Below, in pieces: positions 1-11,131 of a stretch of 64,000 nt of DNA. Origin of the DNA: Hysterangium stoloniferum (lineage: Eukaryota > Basidiomycota > Agaricomycetes > Hysterangiales > Hysterangiaceae); NCBI GenBank assembly GCA_015178975.1, contig WHVD01000162.1, positions 116,700-180,699 on the forward strand, given 5' to 3'. The position numbers and the translations under genes were made by a program. Numbering within the stretch: position 1 is the first letter of the stretch; the number at the start of each line of letters is the position of its first letter. The notes beneath the pieces were generated by a model. It saw nothing but the letters and a program-made list of their open reading frames with translations. It was not told the origin of the DNA and did no database searches.

Positions 1-239
1 ACCACTCGTAGTAGACCTAGTTTGTGTCTTACGAGTGGTGGTTCTTAGGTTAAAGTGTGTCTGAGTTCTAATTGGTGCTGAGTGCACCCACAAGTATACA
101 CAATGCTTCGAACTAATGAAATATGCAATATTCGAAGAATATGAAAGATAGAAAAATATGAATAGAATATGTAAAATATAAATGAAATAAAAGGAGTGTT
201 TTACCACAATGATACTGTGGTAAAAGCATACTCCTCACA
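1..239 (-). repeat. Partial LTR, family F
   Basis: This is the reverse complement of the first part of the complete LTR at 62879-63503; both contain the stem-forming sequence around TTACCACA...TGTGGTAA and the same AT-rich tract. The TG terminus corresponds to position 239 (CTCCTCACA on the plus strand). The other end lies outside the window. No polypurine tract abuts position 240, so this is more likely a 5' or solo LTR than a 3' LTR. Confidence 0.8.
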
Positions 240-339
240 CCCAGAATAAGGTAAGTGAGGAAGTTTTAACAGACAGCCAGTACTGATATACAGTACATAT
301 GTAAATAGAAAAGGAAATTGCCTGGACACCAAAATGACC

Positions 340-927
340 TAGGGTGTTCTGGTTGTTAAGACCAGAATGCAGACTCTACAGGAAAACTGGTTGTTTTCCA
401 GGGTGCTATCCATGCACCCATTTGAAGGCAAGGTGTTCTCTGGTGCAGGACACTGTGGGGTCCAGGAGCCAGGAGCCAGGAGTGACCATGAAATATTGTA
501 GGACGGTTGTACGGCATTAGTAATACTGCGAGAACATAGAAGCTTCTATGAAACAATATCAATGGAGTCATAGAGTGTCCAAGGCTTGGTGCTCGATAGC
601 AGGACCTCGCAATGGACAAGGTCTGGGGTCTTGGAGGGGGTGGATTGTGGTGGGCATAGAGGCCCAAAACCTTCTGCTAGAGAGTAGCAACTCTTGGCAG
701 AAGCATCTCTCATAAATCTCCAAGGACTCTGCACAGGCTTCCAATATTGCCTTGAGAACCAGGCATGGAGCTTGGAGACCCTGGATGAGGAATATGACAG
801 GTCCAAAGATGAGGAATGCAAGGGGTCTGAGGAGACAGAAGAGGCAGAGTGGTCTATGGGGACTGAAGAGGTAGATGAGCTGGCTGAGGAGTGTAAGGAA
901 AATGCAGCAGAAGAAACTTTAGGGTAG
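340..927 (+). pseudogene. Relic of the gypsy antisense Zn2Cys6 gene (G0 copy)
   Basis: Around 347-450 the plus strand aligns with the zinc cluster of the antisense gene in gypsy-1 and gypsy-2 (the cysteine pairs and the 'C-X-L-K-A-R-C-S-L' end are recognisable), but it contains an in-frame stop and frameshifts. The downstream part (694-927) is an acidic 77-aa open frame matching the acidic tail of that gene. It is followed by the chromodomain/integrase end on the minus strand. This is a dead copy. Confidence 0.6.
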
Positions 928-1769
928 TAAATATAATAATAAAAAATGTTTTTTTTTTCAAAAAAAAAAAAACTTCAAACAAAATGTGTGAAAAATGGAA
1001 AAATCATGGTAAGTCCACTTAAACAGAAAAAGGAGACAAGTCAAAACCTGTAAGGCAAAGAGAGACATAGGGCAACAAGGGAAAAATGATGTGAGTTCAG
1101 AGGGTATGGGTATCGTGGCTAGAGGGAGGACAATGGACCAGGTAAGCCATATGGAAATCAAGTACAACTTCCATAGCATTCCCAAGTTCTGTGGCCAAAA
1201 TCCAAGAGGTTTCTTCATAAGTGTCCTCATAACCTGCACACTTGATTAGGTAAAGCAGTTTACAAGTATGCTGACATTTATCAATTTTTGAGTCTAAAAT
1301 TTGTGAGATTTCAAACTCAGGTTCTCTGTCAATAATGACTGAAGGGGGTGGGGGTTTGTGATGTATTAGTCTTATTTTAATATTGTCTCCTTGAAAAAGG
1401 AGTCCAGTGTTATCAAAATGTGCAAATACTCAATTCACTGCAAGGTAAAATAATTTAAGTATTTGATATTGATCAGTGGCAGCTTGGATAGACTTAGAAC
1501 CCCTGAAGGAAGTCAAGAGTTTACTTGAATATATGCACCCTACTTTGCAAAGAAGGTTTTGAGAGCTGCTTTTGCAAGCTGTTCTTTTCTGTGAAAACAA
1601 CTACTAAAATATTTACTGATTCTGAAACTAGATTTGACTTCAATTCTAGCCAGTTTATAAATATTTTATACTATTTATAAACAGGTCAAAAGATTAGATA
1701 TAGAATAAAACACTATTTGGCTAATATGTGACTAACCTACTGGATCTACTGTGATATTAACTTAGAGTA

Positions 1770-3364
1770 GGGGACAAAACTGTCCCAATGTTTTGATAAC
1801 TCCCATTAAATGTTGTATAACTGATTACATAAATTTTCTGAAATGGTGAAAATATTCTAGCAGATTCCCTAGCATACTAACTTTCATATTCCCAAGTATT
1901 ACATAATATTGATGTAAATTGGTGTCATAGTGAATATTTAAAAATAACTAATCATTGGGGCAGTTTTGTCCCCTGCTCTTTTTGAATCAGATATCTTGTT
2001 ATTATAGTACTTGTATGGCCTCCCTTGGCCTTTATTACAGCAGCTAGTCTTCTTGAAATACTTTCTATAAGTTTCTGACACTCCTGAGGCTCAATCTTTG
2101 GCCATTCCACTTCCACCCTCTCCCATAACTCCCAAACTCCCTTTGGTGGTGAAGGATATTTCTGGAGCTGTTTCTTCAGGTGAAACCAAAGATGTTCTAT
2201 AGGATTCAGGTCAGGAGACTGTGCTGGCCAGTCTAACACCTGAATATGATTTTCAGAAAACCATTTTTGTGCCATCTTGGATGTGTGTTTAGGGTCATTA
2301 TCCTGCTGGAAAATGGCCTCACCTGCTAGAATCTCCAAATCTTCAATGCTCTGGGAAAAATGCTGAACCAGGATCTCCACATATTGTGCAGAATCCATCC
2401 TTCCTTCAATCCCTGCAAGCATTCCCACTCCATTCCAACCCATACAGCCCCACACCATAATATTTCCATCTCCATACTTGACTGTAGGTTGGATTGTCCT
2501 ATCAGAAAGTGGTTCTCCAGCTTTCTTCCACACATATTGATGTCCATCTGACACAATATTATTGCTCTTGGTCTCATCAAACCACAATACCCTTTTCCAA
2601 TCATCCATAGTCCAGTTTTGGTACTTGAGGGCAATGCTTAACCTAGCCTTTCTATGTTCAGCCTTGAGCAAGGGCCTTTTTGCTTTGACTACAGCTTTTA
2701 AACCATGCTGTTTCAAGGTTCTCCTGACTGTTTTGAATAAGACATGGAATTCATTGATGGAATTGATGAATTTTGTGGCCTGGAAAGCATTATCTAGCTT
2801 GCAGAGGTGATTTGATGTATGATCCTCCTCTGGTCAGTAGGAGAAAGCTTGGAAGGACATCCTCCTTTCAGGTTTTCTTTATCTATTTCCATCTCCTGAG
2901 CAATTATACTGATAGTAGACTTGCTAAGACCTGTGATAGAAGCCACATTCCTATTGGAGAGTCCATTTTGGAGGAGAGAGATGGCTTGATCTCTTTTGAG
3001 AGGAGAAATATGTAGCTTTCATGATGAGAGTAATAGTTGAAATGTGACTGTGACAGTCACATATCAATTAGAACATTCAATATATGTCACATGATTCTTT
3101 TTAAATTTTTCCATTTCTCTGGTGGATAATATGATAGAGTGAAAAGAGCAGAGGACAAAACTGTCCCAATGATTGGTTATTTTTAAATATTCACTGTGAC
3201 ACCAAGTTCCATCAATATAATGTAATACTAGAGAATATGAAAGTTAGTATGCTAGGGCATCTGCTAGAATATCTTCACTATTTTTGGAAATTTATGTGAT
3301 CAGTTATGTACATATATACAACATTTAATGGGAATTATCAAAACATTGGGACAGTTTTGTCCCC
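1770..3364 (-). mobile_element. Tc1/mariner transposon with long IR/DR ends
   Basis: The element is bounded by TA dinucleotides (1768-1769 and 3365-3366). The terminal inverted repeats are long (about 1770-1983 and 3144-3364) and each begins and ends with a copy of GGGGACAAAACTGTCCC or a close variant, i.e. the inverted-repeat/direct-repeat arrangement known from Tc1-like elements such as Sleeping Beauty. It lies inside the D2 LTR and encodes one minus-strand transposase. The two ends are similar but not identical, so it is not brand new. Confidence 0.9.
1952..3015 (-). pseudogene. Tc1-family DD34E transposase, one frameshift
   Basis: The 254-aa frame (1952-2716) contains the catalytic triad of Tc1 transposases: D in LWFDETKS, D in FQQDNDPKH and E in LNPIEHLW, with 34 residues between the second D and the E (DD34E). 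Reading upstream on the minus strand from 3015, another frame encodes the paired-like helix-turn-helix N-terminus (segments such as RDQAISLLQNGLS and GLSKSTIS). The two parts are joined by a single frameshift near 2798-2800, otherwise the protein would be about 340 aa, the usual family length. The stop codon lies inside the left terminal inverted repeat. As it stands the DNA-binding and catalytic halves are out of frame, so the copy is probably inactive. Confidence 0.85.
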
Positions 3365-3623
3365 TACTGTATCAAGATCTTAATGTAGTCTTAAGGATCT
3401 TGGAAGAATATTCTCAGTATTTATTTATACCTAAAACTGGGAGAAACTAGAAAAGTATTTCTAATCTCAAAATAACCTTTAACAATTCTGTAGTAATTTA
3501 TTAATTACTAATTGAAAGCCAACAACTCAGATTGAGGTGGAAGTATTTGTCCAACAGCCCAGATTGGGGTGGAATTTAACTGCTGCTGCAGTGACACACA
3601 GATGTGGTGATAAATGTGTTAAG

Positions 3624-4451
3624 TGTTAAGGTGCATACATGGAGGGTTTCCGGAGAAACTTGTGGGAAAGCCAGTAGGACTTGGCTTCAGCTTATAGGCT
3701 GCACCCTTGTGAGATCATCTTGTCCAATTTCAAATGGGCAGACAGGAATCCTGGGGAGTCCAGTGGGGTTCATGGGTCGAGAGGTCGGAGAGTCAAGATA
3801 GTTAAGTCAGAGATCAAGTGATAGATGGGTCAGAGGTCGAGTGATAGATGGGTCAGAGCCCGTGGGCTGCGACGAGTAAGAGCGGTGTGATTCAAAGAGG
3901 AGTTTAGAGCGAAAAATATACTAAGATTACTGGAGAGAATCTAAGCTGATTTTCTGACTGGATTGTATGTACAACATCTGCCAGACTATATAGACTGTGG
4001 AATGAATAACATACCAAATCCAGTAATAATGAAAATAAACTAGCAAACATAAAATGAGATAAATAAACACCAAACTTGGTGTTAGGAACGGGATGGAGCA
4101 GAGCAGAGTTTGAATCGTGACAGGTCATAAAACCATAATGGGAATGGGGTGGGAGTGGAGTCCAAATTGTGACAGGTCATTTGACTATAATGGGAATGGG
4201 GCTCAGTTAGGGGGCTGATGGGCTTTCTAAGCAGGGTCTGGTGACTGTGGGACAGGGCCAGAGATAGGCAGGGACAGAGTCTGGCAGGTATTCTGGTGAC
4301 TGATACATGAAGTACATAATGAAGGCCAAGTGTGGACAGGTCTGATGTACAGAGTCCAGTGGGTATTCCAGTAAACTGATAATTGGTGCATGTAGGGTGT
4401 GGGTGCATATAAGTTAGTGCCTGGAGTCCAGTGGGATTTCCGGTCATAACA
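3624..4451 (-). repeat. gypsy-1 3' LTR
   Basis: On the plus strand it runs from TGTTAAGG to GTCATAACA; in element sense it begins TGTTATGACC. The adjoining plus-strand sequence at 4452-4467 (GTACCCTCCCTTTATG) is, in element sense, a purine-rich AAAGGGAGGG, the polypurine tract that primes second-strand synthesis. The same tract abuts the gypsy-2 3' LTR at 32560. Confidence 0.9.
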
Positions 4452-4626
4452 GTACCCTCCCTTTATGCCGAAGTCCCAAAGAGGCTCTAGAACTTGATAA
4501 GGTTTTGTCGGCTACATGCATGTGTCAAAAGTCATGTGATCTGGAAGGTAAGGTTCAAACATGATGAGCCTATATAAAAAATTGGAAAAATGAATTTTCT
4601 TCTTCTTTATTACCCCCATCATTGAA

Positions 4627-5599
4627 ATGGGTCCCAAGCCAATGCCACACAAGCCAATGCCAACTGCCAGGCCCTCCATGGGCAATTCGTATCGGGCTCC
4701 ACTCACTGTGGCCCAAACCTTGGCACAGTGAGAAGAGCAGTGCTGACAGCGAGAAGAGGTGGAAAGGGAGGCCAAGGAGGCTGAGGAGCAGTTGGACAGG
4801 GAGTACCAGGTGGCACTGGCTGTGGAAGAAGAGGTTGAGAGGCAGAGGAAATGGGATGAGGAGGAGGCTGTGCAGGTTGCTGCGGAGAAAGCCAGGGTGG
4901 CTGTGGATAGGGCTGCAGTTGCCACAGGAAAGGTACATAAGTCCTATTGATTTATCATGTTGACTTGACTAACTTGGCATTTTCAGCACAAGGCGGCAGA
5001 GGTTGAGTTGGAGTCTGAGGGGGAGCCAGAGAGCCCCCAAAAGGTAAACCTCGGGTCCATGGATATTCTGGGAAACTAACCATATCAACAGAAGACAAAG
5101 AAAGCGGCTCCAGTCTGCCTACACATTAGGAATGACCCATCATGGTGTTCCAGTTGTAATGACCGGAACACTGACTGCAATTGGAAGTCCAGGTGGGGAC
5201 CAGGCTGCTGGCAATGTGCACACCTCAAAGTGAGGTGCTCACTTGTTCACGAGCAGCCCACAGGGTCCATGGCATGGGAAGCGAGTGGGTCAGATGGGAT
5301 CATGGGTTTGGATGAGGTCCTGGGGTGGATCACTGAGGGCATAGAGGCCCAAAACGAGTTGCTTAGGAAGAGCAACCCAGTGCAGGTGGTAGTGGTGAAT
5401 GAACTCCATGGGCTCCACTTGGAGTTTTGGAAGTTCCTGGCAGAGTACAGTGGTTATGTATGAAGAACCACAGATCAGGGGTTCCGAGGATACCAGGTCT
5501 GATGAGGATGGGGTTCCCATGGAGATTGTGGAGCTCCCTCAGGAGATGGCTGAAGTTGGGCAGAAACATAGCCCCATAAATGTAGATGAAGAGAAATAA
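4627..5599 (+). pseudogene. Antisense Zn2Cys6/coiled-coil gene in gypsy-1
   Basis: It runs opposite to gag-pol, between the chromodomain end and the 3' LTR. The start is the ATG of MGPKP, which also begins the gypsy-2 copy. Exon 1 encodes a Glu/Ala/Arg-rich coiled coil (the open stretch 4759-4930) but contains TGA stops where gypsy-2 reads tryptophan or another residue. Introns of about 50 nt follow (donor GTACAT near 4932, acceptor ending TTTTCAG near 4986; a second ends ATCAACAG near 5093). Exon 3 carries a zinc cluster of the form C-X2-C-X6-C-X9-C-X2-C-X6-C (about 5140-5245, CSSCNDRNTDC...CWQC), the fungal Zn2Cys6 spacing, then an acidic tail ending at 5599. The role is unknown; DNA binding is inferred only from the cysteine spacing. 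Stops make this copy a pseudogene. Confidence 0.7.
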
Positions 5600-5774
5600 T
5601 AAAACTTAATAAAAATTTTTTTTTTAAAATAAAAGTAAAACGTGAAAAGCATAAAAGTCCGTGGGAAAATCCGCTAGGACTTAAGAACTTGTCAGAAACC
5701 TGTAAAAGCAAAGAGAGACATAGGGTGACAGGGAAAAATAAGAATGAGTCCAATCATAACACAGTCCATGGAAT

Positions 5775-7390
5775 GTGGTCAGAGAGAAGATAGTGGTCCG
5801 GGTTTGAGCGGGTATGCTGTATGAAAAGTCAGTAATGAGTTCTGTGGCATTACCCAGTTCTGTGGCTCCATGAGGTCTCTTCATCACTGCCCTTGTAACC
5901 CACCCACTTGACCAAGTAAAGCAGTTTACAAGTGCATTGACACTTGTCAATTTTCGAATCTAAAATTTGTGAGATTTCAAACTCAGGTTCTCTGTCAATA
6001 ATGACTGGAGGAGGCAGAGATTGCATGTGATCTGGAATAGTGTTAGCAGTACAAGGTTCTAACATAGAAACATGAAATACTGGGTGTACTGCACACATGC
6101 TATCTGGAAGCTGTAGGGTCCATGAAACTGAACCTACTTGTGCTATTATTTCAAATGGACCTAAATATTTTTCAGCAAGCTTTTTTGATGGACAGGTAGT
6201 CCAGAAGAATTGAGCTTTGACAAAAATGTGATCGCCAATTTTGAAGTTAGGTGGCAGAATCCAGTGTTTGTCCACTGAATACTGATATTCCTCTTGGGCA
6301 GACTTTATTGCAGTCTGGAGTTCCTCATGGAGCTCGTGGAGGTCTGTGATGAACTCTTGAGCATGGGTGGAGGCGGGATTTCATTCTGGATGTACTGTAA
6401 TATTTGGATTATATCCTTTATTTGCAAAGAATGGGGAAATGCCAGTAGTTGCTGAAGGTGCATTGTTGTAAGCAAATTCAGCAAGTGGTAATAGGGATTT
6501 CCAATTGTCCTGTTGATAGTTGCAATATATACAGAGGTATTGTTCCAATGTCTGATTGATGCATTTGGTTTGTCCATCACTTTCCGGGTGATGTGCAGAT
6601 GTGAAATGTAATTTCATGTCCAAGGATTTCCTGAGGGATCTAAAGAAGTGAGACACAAACTCTGATCCTCAATCAGAAGTTACATGGGACAGAACTCTGT
6701 GCTTGGAAAATACTTGGATAATAAAAAGTTCCGCTAACTGCATGGACGTAATGGTATCATATGTAGGAATTAATATACCTTGTTTTGAGAATCTGTCAAC
6801 AATGACTAGAATGGCAGAAAAGCCTTTGGAATCTGGTAGGTGTTCAATGAAATCCATAGAAATGGAATTCCATGGGTATTCCAGTACCAGGAGTTGTTTC
6901 AAAAGGCTGTATGGCTTGTGTCACTGTGATTTAGAGTGTGAACAAGTAGTGCAAGATTTACAATAGTGCTTAATGAATCCTTGGAGTCTGGGCCAAGTGT
7001 ATTCTCTTCTTATTAATGATAGAGTTTGTTGAACCCAAAATGTCCCGAGAGTGGATGGTCATGTTTGTATTGGAGGATCCTGAGACAGAGGCTGTCAGAG
7101 TCCAGTACATAGATGTGATCGTCAAGTCTAATGAAACCATGCTGGTCAAGATACCACTGGTGTTGACCGGGGTCCACAGGATTATCAAAGTGTGCTTTAG
7201 TTATTGGGTCTAGCGGAATTGCCGATAGAATATCTTGATGTAGCTTCTCAATATCCATAATGATAATTCCACGGACAATGGGATGAATGAGGAAAGTTGT
7301 GCAGACTGATGCGGTAAGTTGCTGATTCATGAAAATGGGTTTCAAGTTGTGCAGGTTTACCATGGCATAGTCGTTACTCCCCTCTTTAGG
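5775..7390 (-). pseudogene. gypsy-1 integrase with C-terminal chromodomain
   Basis: Fragments in different frames (7013-7363, 6669-6902, 6381-6656, 5850-6275) spell a complete chromovirus integrase. The N-terminal His/Cys part has HKHDHPLSGHFG; the core has SMDFIEHLPDS and the YCNYQQDNW block; the C-terminal GPF/Y region has KYLGPFEIIAQ; the end has chromodomain residues LYLVKWVGYKG. At the second catalytic aspartate the gypsy-3 copy reads SDRGSEF while this copy is disrupted by a stop (VTSD followed by TGA). In the third position the copy reads HHPESDGQT. At least four frame breaks are present. Confidence 0.85.
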
Positions 7391-7976
7391 ATAGACATCC
7401 CATCATCTAGTTAAAGCATCAGGTTTGCCACTGAGATGGCCGGGTCGAAAGCAGATAATCATATTGAAAGCTGATAGGTATTCAGACCAGCACGCCTGCT
7501 GGTGGGTCAAAAGTTTTGTAGTAGAAAAGTATTCCAGGTTTTTGTGATCTGTTACAATGTCAATCAGAATTCCCAAGCCTTCCAAATAGTCTCACCATGT
7601 TTTGAAAGCTGAAACAATTGCTAGGAGTTCCTTATCATGAATGTCATAATTGAGCTCTGGTGAAAGTGCGGGACAGAAAAGCCATGGGGTGGACTTCTCC
7701 ATTGGAGTCCTGGATAGATAGAATGGCTCCAAGTGCATAGTCCGAGGCATCCATTTCAACAATGAGTGGAAAGTCTGGTTTCCAATGCGACAGAATAGGA
7801 GCTGAAGAAAGAGAATTTTTTAAAAGATTGAAAGCTTTTTGACACTTATCATTAAAATTCCATGGAGTATCCTTACGTGTAAGATGGGTAAGGGGAACGG
7901 TGATGTTGGAATATCCGTGGATAAACCATCAGTAAAAATTGGCAAAGCCAAGGAAAGATTGTATATCTTTGACTTT
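7391..7976 (-). pseudogene. gypsy-1 RNase H and RT thumb region
   Basis: Matches the part of gypsy-3 pol between the RT palm and the integrase. The tether [19 protein letters not shown] and the block [19 protein letters not shown] (7403-7585) are clear, and the ETDASDYALGA motif is visible on the minus strand near 7720-7760. A deletion and frameshifts remove a continuous frame. Confidence 0.75.
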
Positions 7977-8870
7977 TCAGGGTTCTGGCCAATCCTTGAT
8001 GACTTGTACTTCAGTTTCATCCATGTGGAGTCCATCAGGTCCCACTATGAAGCCCAGGTATTCCACAGAGTCCATGTCAAAAGTACATTTTTTTCCATTT
8101 GTGAATAAACCATGTTGTCTGAGTCTCCAGAGAACTTCATGGACTTGTTTGTCGTGTTCCGCAGGGTCCTCGGAGTAGATAAGAATGACATCCAAGTAAA
8201 CAATGATGCATACATCAAGCATGTCAGAGAAAATGTTGTTGATAAAATGCTGAAAAACAGATGGAGCATTGGTGAGTCCAAAGGGCATCACCAACCACTC
8301 AAAGGCCCCATAACAGGTTCTGAAAGTGGTTTTCCATTCATCTCCCATGGAGATCTGGACCAAATGGTAGGCGTGTTTAAGGTCTATTTTGGTATAAATC
8401 CAGGCATTCCGTGGAGCATCGAGCAGGTCAGATATAAGTGGAAGTGGATACTTATCCTTTTTTGTGACAGCATTGAGTCCTCTGAAATCAACACATAGTC
8501 TAAGGGATCCATCCTTTTTCTTGACAAACAGAACAGGTGCTCCAAAAGGAGACTTAGAGGGTCTGATAATGCCTATGGACAAATGTTCATCCAGGAAATT
8601 GCAGATTGCGGAAAGTTCCATGGAGGAAAGTGGGTAAATATGTCCAAGGGATGGCTGAGCGCCTTCTTCGAGGTCGATTTTTAAGTCATACTCTCTGTGG
8701 GGCAGAAGCCGGTCAGCTTGCTGCTTACTAAAAACATCCATGAAGTCGTGATATTTCTCCAGGATGCCTTCTAGATCAGCAGTTTGCTCAGAAGTGGATA
8801 CCAGAGTTGAGAAACCACCAGTTGCTTCATCAATTTTCAAATTGATAGTGAATGCCTGGGACCTGTCCAT
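7977..8870 (-). pseudogene. gypsy-1 reverse transcriptase, active site altered
   Basis: A 297-aa open frame with the full RT palm and fingers: [42 protein letters not shown]. The polymerase box reads YLDVIL where gypsy-3 reads YLDDIL, so the second of the two adjacent catalytic aspartates is replaced by valine. Family knowledge says both aspartates coordinate the metal ions, so this enzyme should be inactive. Upstream it is in phase with the protease region across one stop. Confidence 0.9.
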
Positions 8871-8872
8871 TT

Positions 8873-9620
8873 TTATAGCCCTAATAACGCTGCAGCATTA
8901 ATAAGAGAAATAGACAGAGGTGCCATGGGTTCTGGGGAAGCCATGGGTTCTGGGGAAGCCATGGGTTCTGGGGAAGCCATAGGTTCCGGGGAAGCCACAG
9001 GTTCCAGGGAAGCCACAGGTTCCAGGGAAGCCACAGGTTCCAGGGAAGCCACAGGTTCCAGGGAAGCCACAGGTTCCAGGGAAGCCACAGGTTCCAGGGA
9101 AGCCACAGGTTCCAGGGAAGCCACAGGTTCCAGGGAAGCCACAGGTTCCAGGGAAGCCACAGGTTCCAGGGAAGCCACAGGTTCCAGGGAAGCCACAGGT
9201 TCCAGGGAAGCCACAGGTTCCAGGGAAGCCAAAGGTTCCAGGGAAGCCATAGGTTCCAGGGAAGCCATGGGTGCCATAGGGATCACAGGAGTCCTCGAGA
9301 CTGCAGGTGCCAGGAAGGCCATGGGTGCTGTGGAGGCCGTGCCAGGTACAGTTTTCTCAGAAGCTGTGGGTGTCTGGAAAGTTATGCTGTTAGCTACCCA
9401 GTCAATCAACAAATTGTAGCAGGTAAGCCAGTTATGTCCTAGGACAACCGAGCAACTTGAGTCTAACTGGGTCGCATAGAAAGTGACCAACTGGGATGTT
9501 CCACATGGGAAACAGATGGATAAATCACAAGCTTGGGTGACAACTGAATTGCTTGTGCCATTGAAAAGTCAGAGGCCGACTGGATTTATCAGATAAGTTG
9601 ACAACAGATTATTTTGTGTG
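8873..9620 (-). pseudogene. gypsy-1 protease and PR-RT linker with an 18-bp repeat array
   Basis: The minus strand encodes the conserved block [20 protein letters not shown] seen in the protease domain of gypsy-3, followed by a Pro/Ala linker which here is inflated by 18-bp tandem repeats (8925-9266). In gypsy-3 the same linker is short. The aspartic protease D-S/T-G motif region near 9600 is disrupted. Confidence 0.75.
8925..9266 (-). repeat. 18-bp coding minisatellite, 19 units
   Basis: Nineteen units of 18 bp, consensus on the plus strand RCAGGTTCCAGGGAAGCC, encoding repeated SLEPVA on the minus strand. Thirteen central units are identical in protein, with degenerate units at both ends. 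The frame is preserved. Gypsy-2 (44230-44290) has essentially no expansion, so the array grew in this copy. Confidence 0.95.
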
Positions 9621-9639
9621 AATTTGTATCTAAAAAGCA

Positions 9640-11106
9640 ATGAGTCGAGCCGGAATCTATGAGGACTGAAAAAATGAATTTTGGAATCATATTGGACATA
9701 GGTTTAATAAAAAATGAATCAGAATGCAAAAGAATGGATGTGTTGAGATGGGTAAACTCTTAAATGTGCAAAGAGGCAATGCAACCCCCAACCCACACAG
9801 AGTCCACGGGGTTGCTTCCTCTTTTTTCGAGTCAGAAGCCAGTTTGTCCTTTGATGGGGTTTCAGTGAAGGAAGTCTTGGCTATTCAACCTTTTGCAGAG
9901 TTTGCTTTTGCCAGCAGACATTCCAGAACTCGATGACCAGGTTTTCTGCACAAGAGACAAAGGTTATTGTCCATACAATGTTGTCATTATTGTGGGGTCA
10001 ATTTGCCATCGGGTCCGAGCTTGCCTGTGAGGTCGGGGTTTTCCAGTTTGCTTGCCAGACTGTTGGCCTTTCTTATTGTTGTTGTTGTTGTTGTTGTTGT
10101 TGTTAGAAGACTTTTTATCATTCTTCTTATCAGATTGCATGGAGTTTTGGTTGCTGGTTGATGAGTTGTTGTTGTTGGTTTTATTGCCTGTGGACTTGTT
10201 CACTTTGTCCATGGAGGTCTCACAGGCAACGTCCATGTAATGTTCCCAATAACGTGCATCCGTGTTTTGAGCCTTAAGGCACATACAGGACAGTGTTTTT
10301 GGCTTGCCATCTTCTCCTTTTGAGACCTCATCTTTAAGGTGGGATGGCAGACTGGCATAGAATTGGTGGTGGAGAGCGGGATTGCCCCACTGACAACAAG
10401 CTGCAAGATTGTTGAATTGGACAATATAGTCCATAATACACTGCGTGTCCTTCATATGAAGATTAGTGAGACTATTCTCAGCTTCTCCAGTCAGGTCATA
10501 TGGGCCAAAGTTGCTTTCTAGCTCTTCAACAAAAGCATCCCAATCTTCAAGCCAAAGGGGCTCTTCCTCAGAAAGTCCACTAAAAGCCAGTTCGAACCAT
10601 TTCAATGCAGATCCCAACAAGTATGAAAGTGCATAGTTGACTTTTCGGGAGTCTGTGGAGAATGCAGTGGATCGATCACAGAAATTGAAGTGACATTGCA
10701 TGAGGAAAGTGGAAAGTTTGTTGGGTTGGAACCCGTGAAGGGTTCTGGAGCATTGACTTTTGACCACAGAGGTTCCGGATCCTTCTTATTGCCTTCTCTG
10801 AGCATGTGATTCATCAATCTCTCTAAAAGTGATTGCTAATAACTCAGAGGCAGGGTCCAAAAGTGGCAGTCAATCATTAGATGGAGGATTTTTGACACCT
10901 TTGCCCTTGTTGGGGACCACAGACTCATCCTTGTGCTCAGATTCATCCAGGTTTTCCAGGACTTCTTCGATATGGGCTTCTTCCATGGCGTCCGGCTGGT
11001 TTGTGAGTGTCTGGCTGGTATACAAAGTAAGTGGGGAATGAAGAGTCGACAGTCCAGGTAATGATTCCTGTATGTGTGCTATTCTTCTTGGTGGCATATT
11101 GAACAA
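9640..11106 (-). pseudogene. gypsy-1 gag
   Basis: The minus strand first encodes MPPRR and an acidic N-terminus (10870-11106), then a capsid-like domain (9964-10767) with ALKWFELAFSGL, WDAFVEELESNFGPYD and YIVQFNNLAACC, then an Asn/Ser/Lys-rich linker. The linker includes a (GTT)n microsatellite encoding Asn at about 10075-10104. The zinc knuckle (LCLLC...H...C in gypsy-3) lies around 9920-9970 across a frameshift. This copy has the capsid half that gypsy-3 lacks. Confidence 0.85.
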
Positions 11107-11118
11107 TCTGCAAGTCTT

Positions 11119-11129
11119 AGTCAGAAAAT
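11119..11129 (-). promoter_or_regulatory. Self-primer binding site of gypsy-1
   Basis: In element sense ATTTTCTGACT, two nucleotides after the 5' LTR. It is exactly complementary to AGTCAGAAAAT in the LTR (plus-strand ATTTTCTGACT at 11435-11445), which lies about 33 nt downstream of a TATATAG box (11472-11479). No TGG-initiated tRNA site is present. This matches the Tf1 self-priming mode, where the 5' end of the mRNA folds back onto the PBS. The equivalent in gypsy-2 is 47608-47618. Confidence 0.7.
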
Positions 11130-11131
11130 AC

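Noticed and set aside
8925-9419. Plus-strand 164-aa frame of repeated GSREAT units.
   Set aside because: Shadow of the 18-bp array that is in frame with the minus-strand pol.
10052-10240. Plus-strand Leu/Val-rich frames that look like membrane proteins.
   Set aside because: Antisense reading of the (GTT)n asparagine tract in gag.
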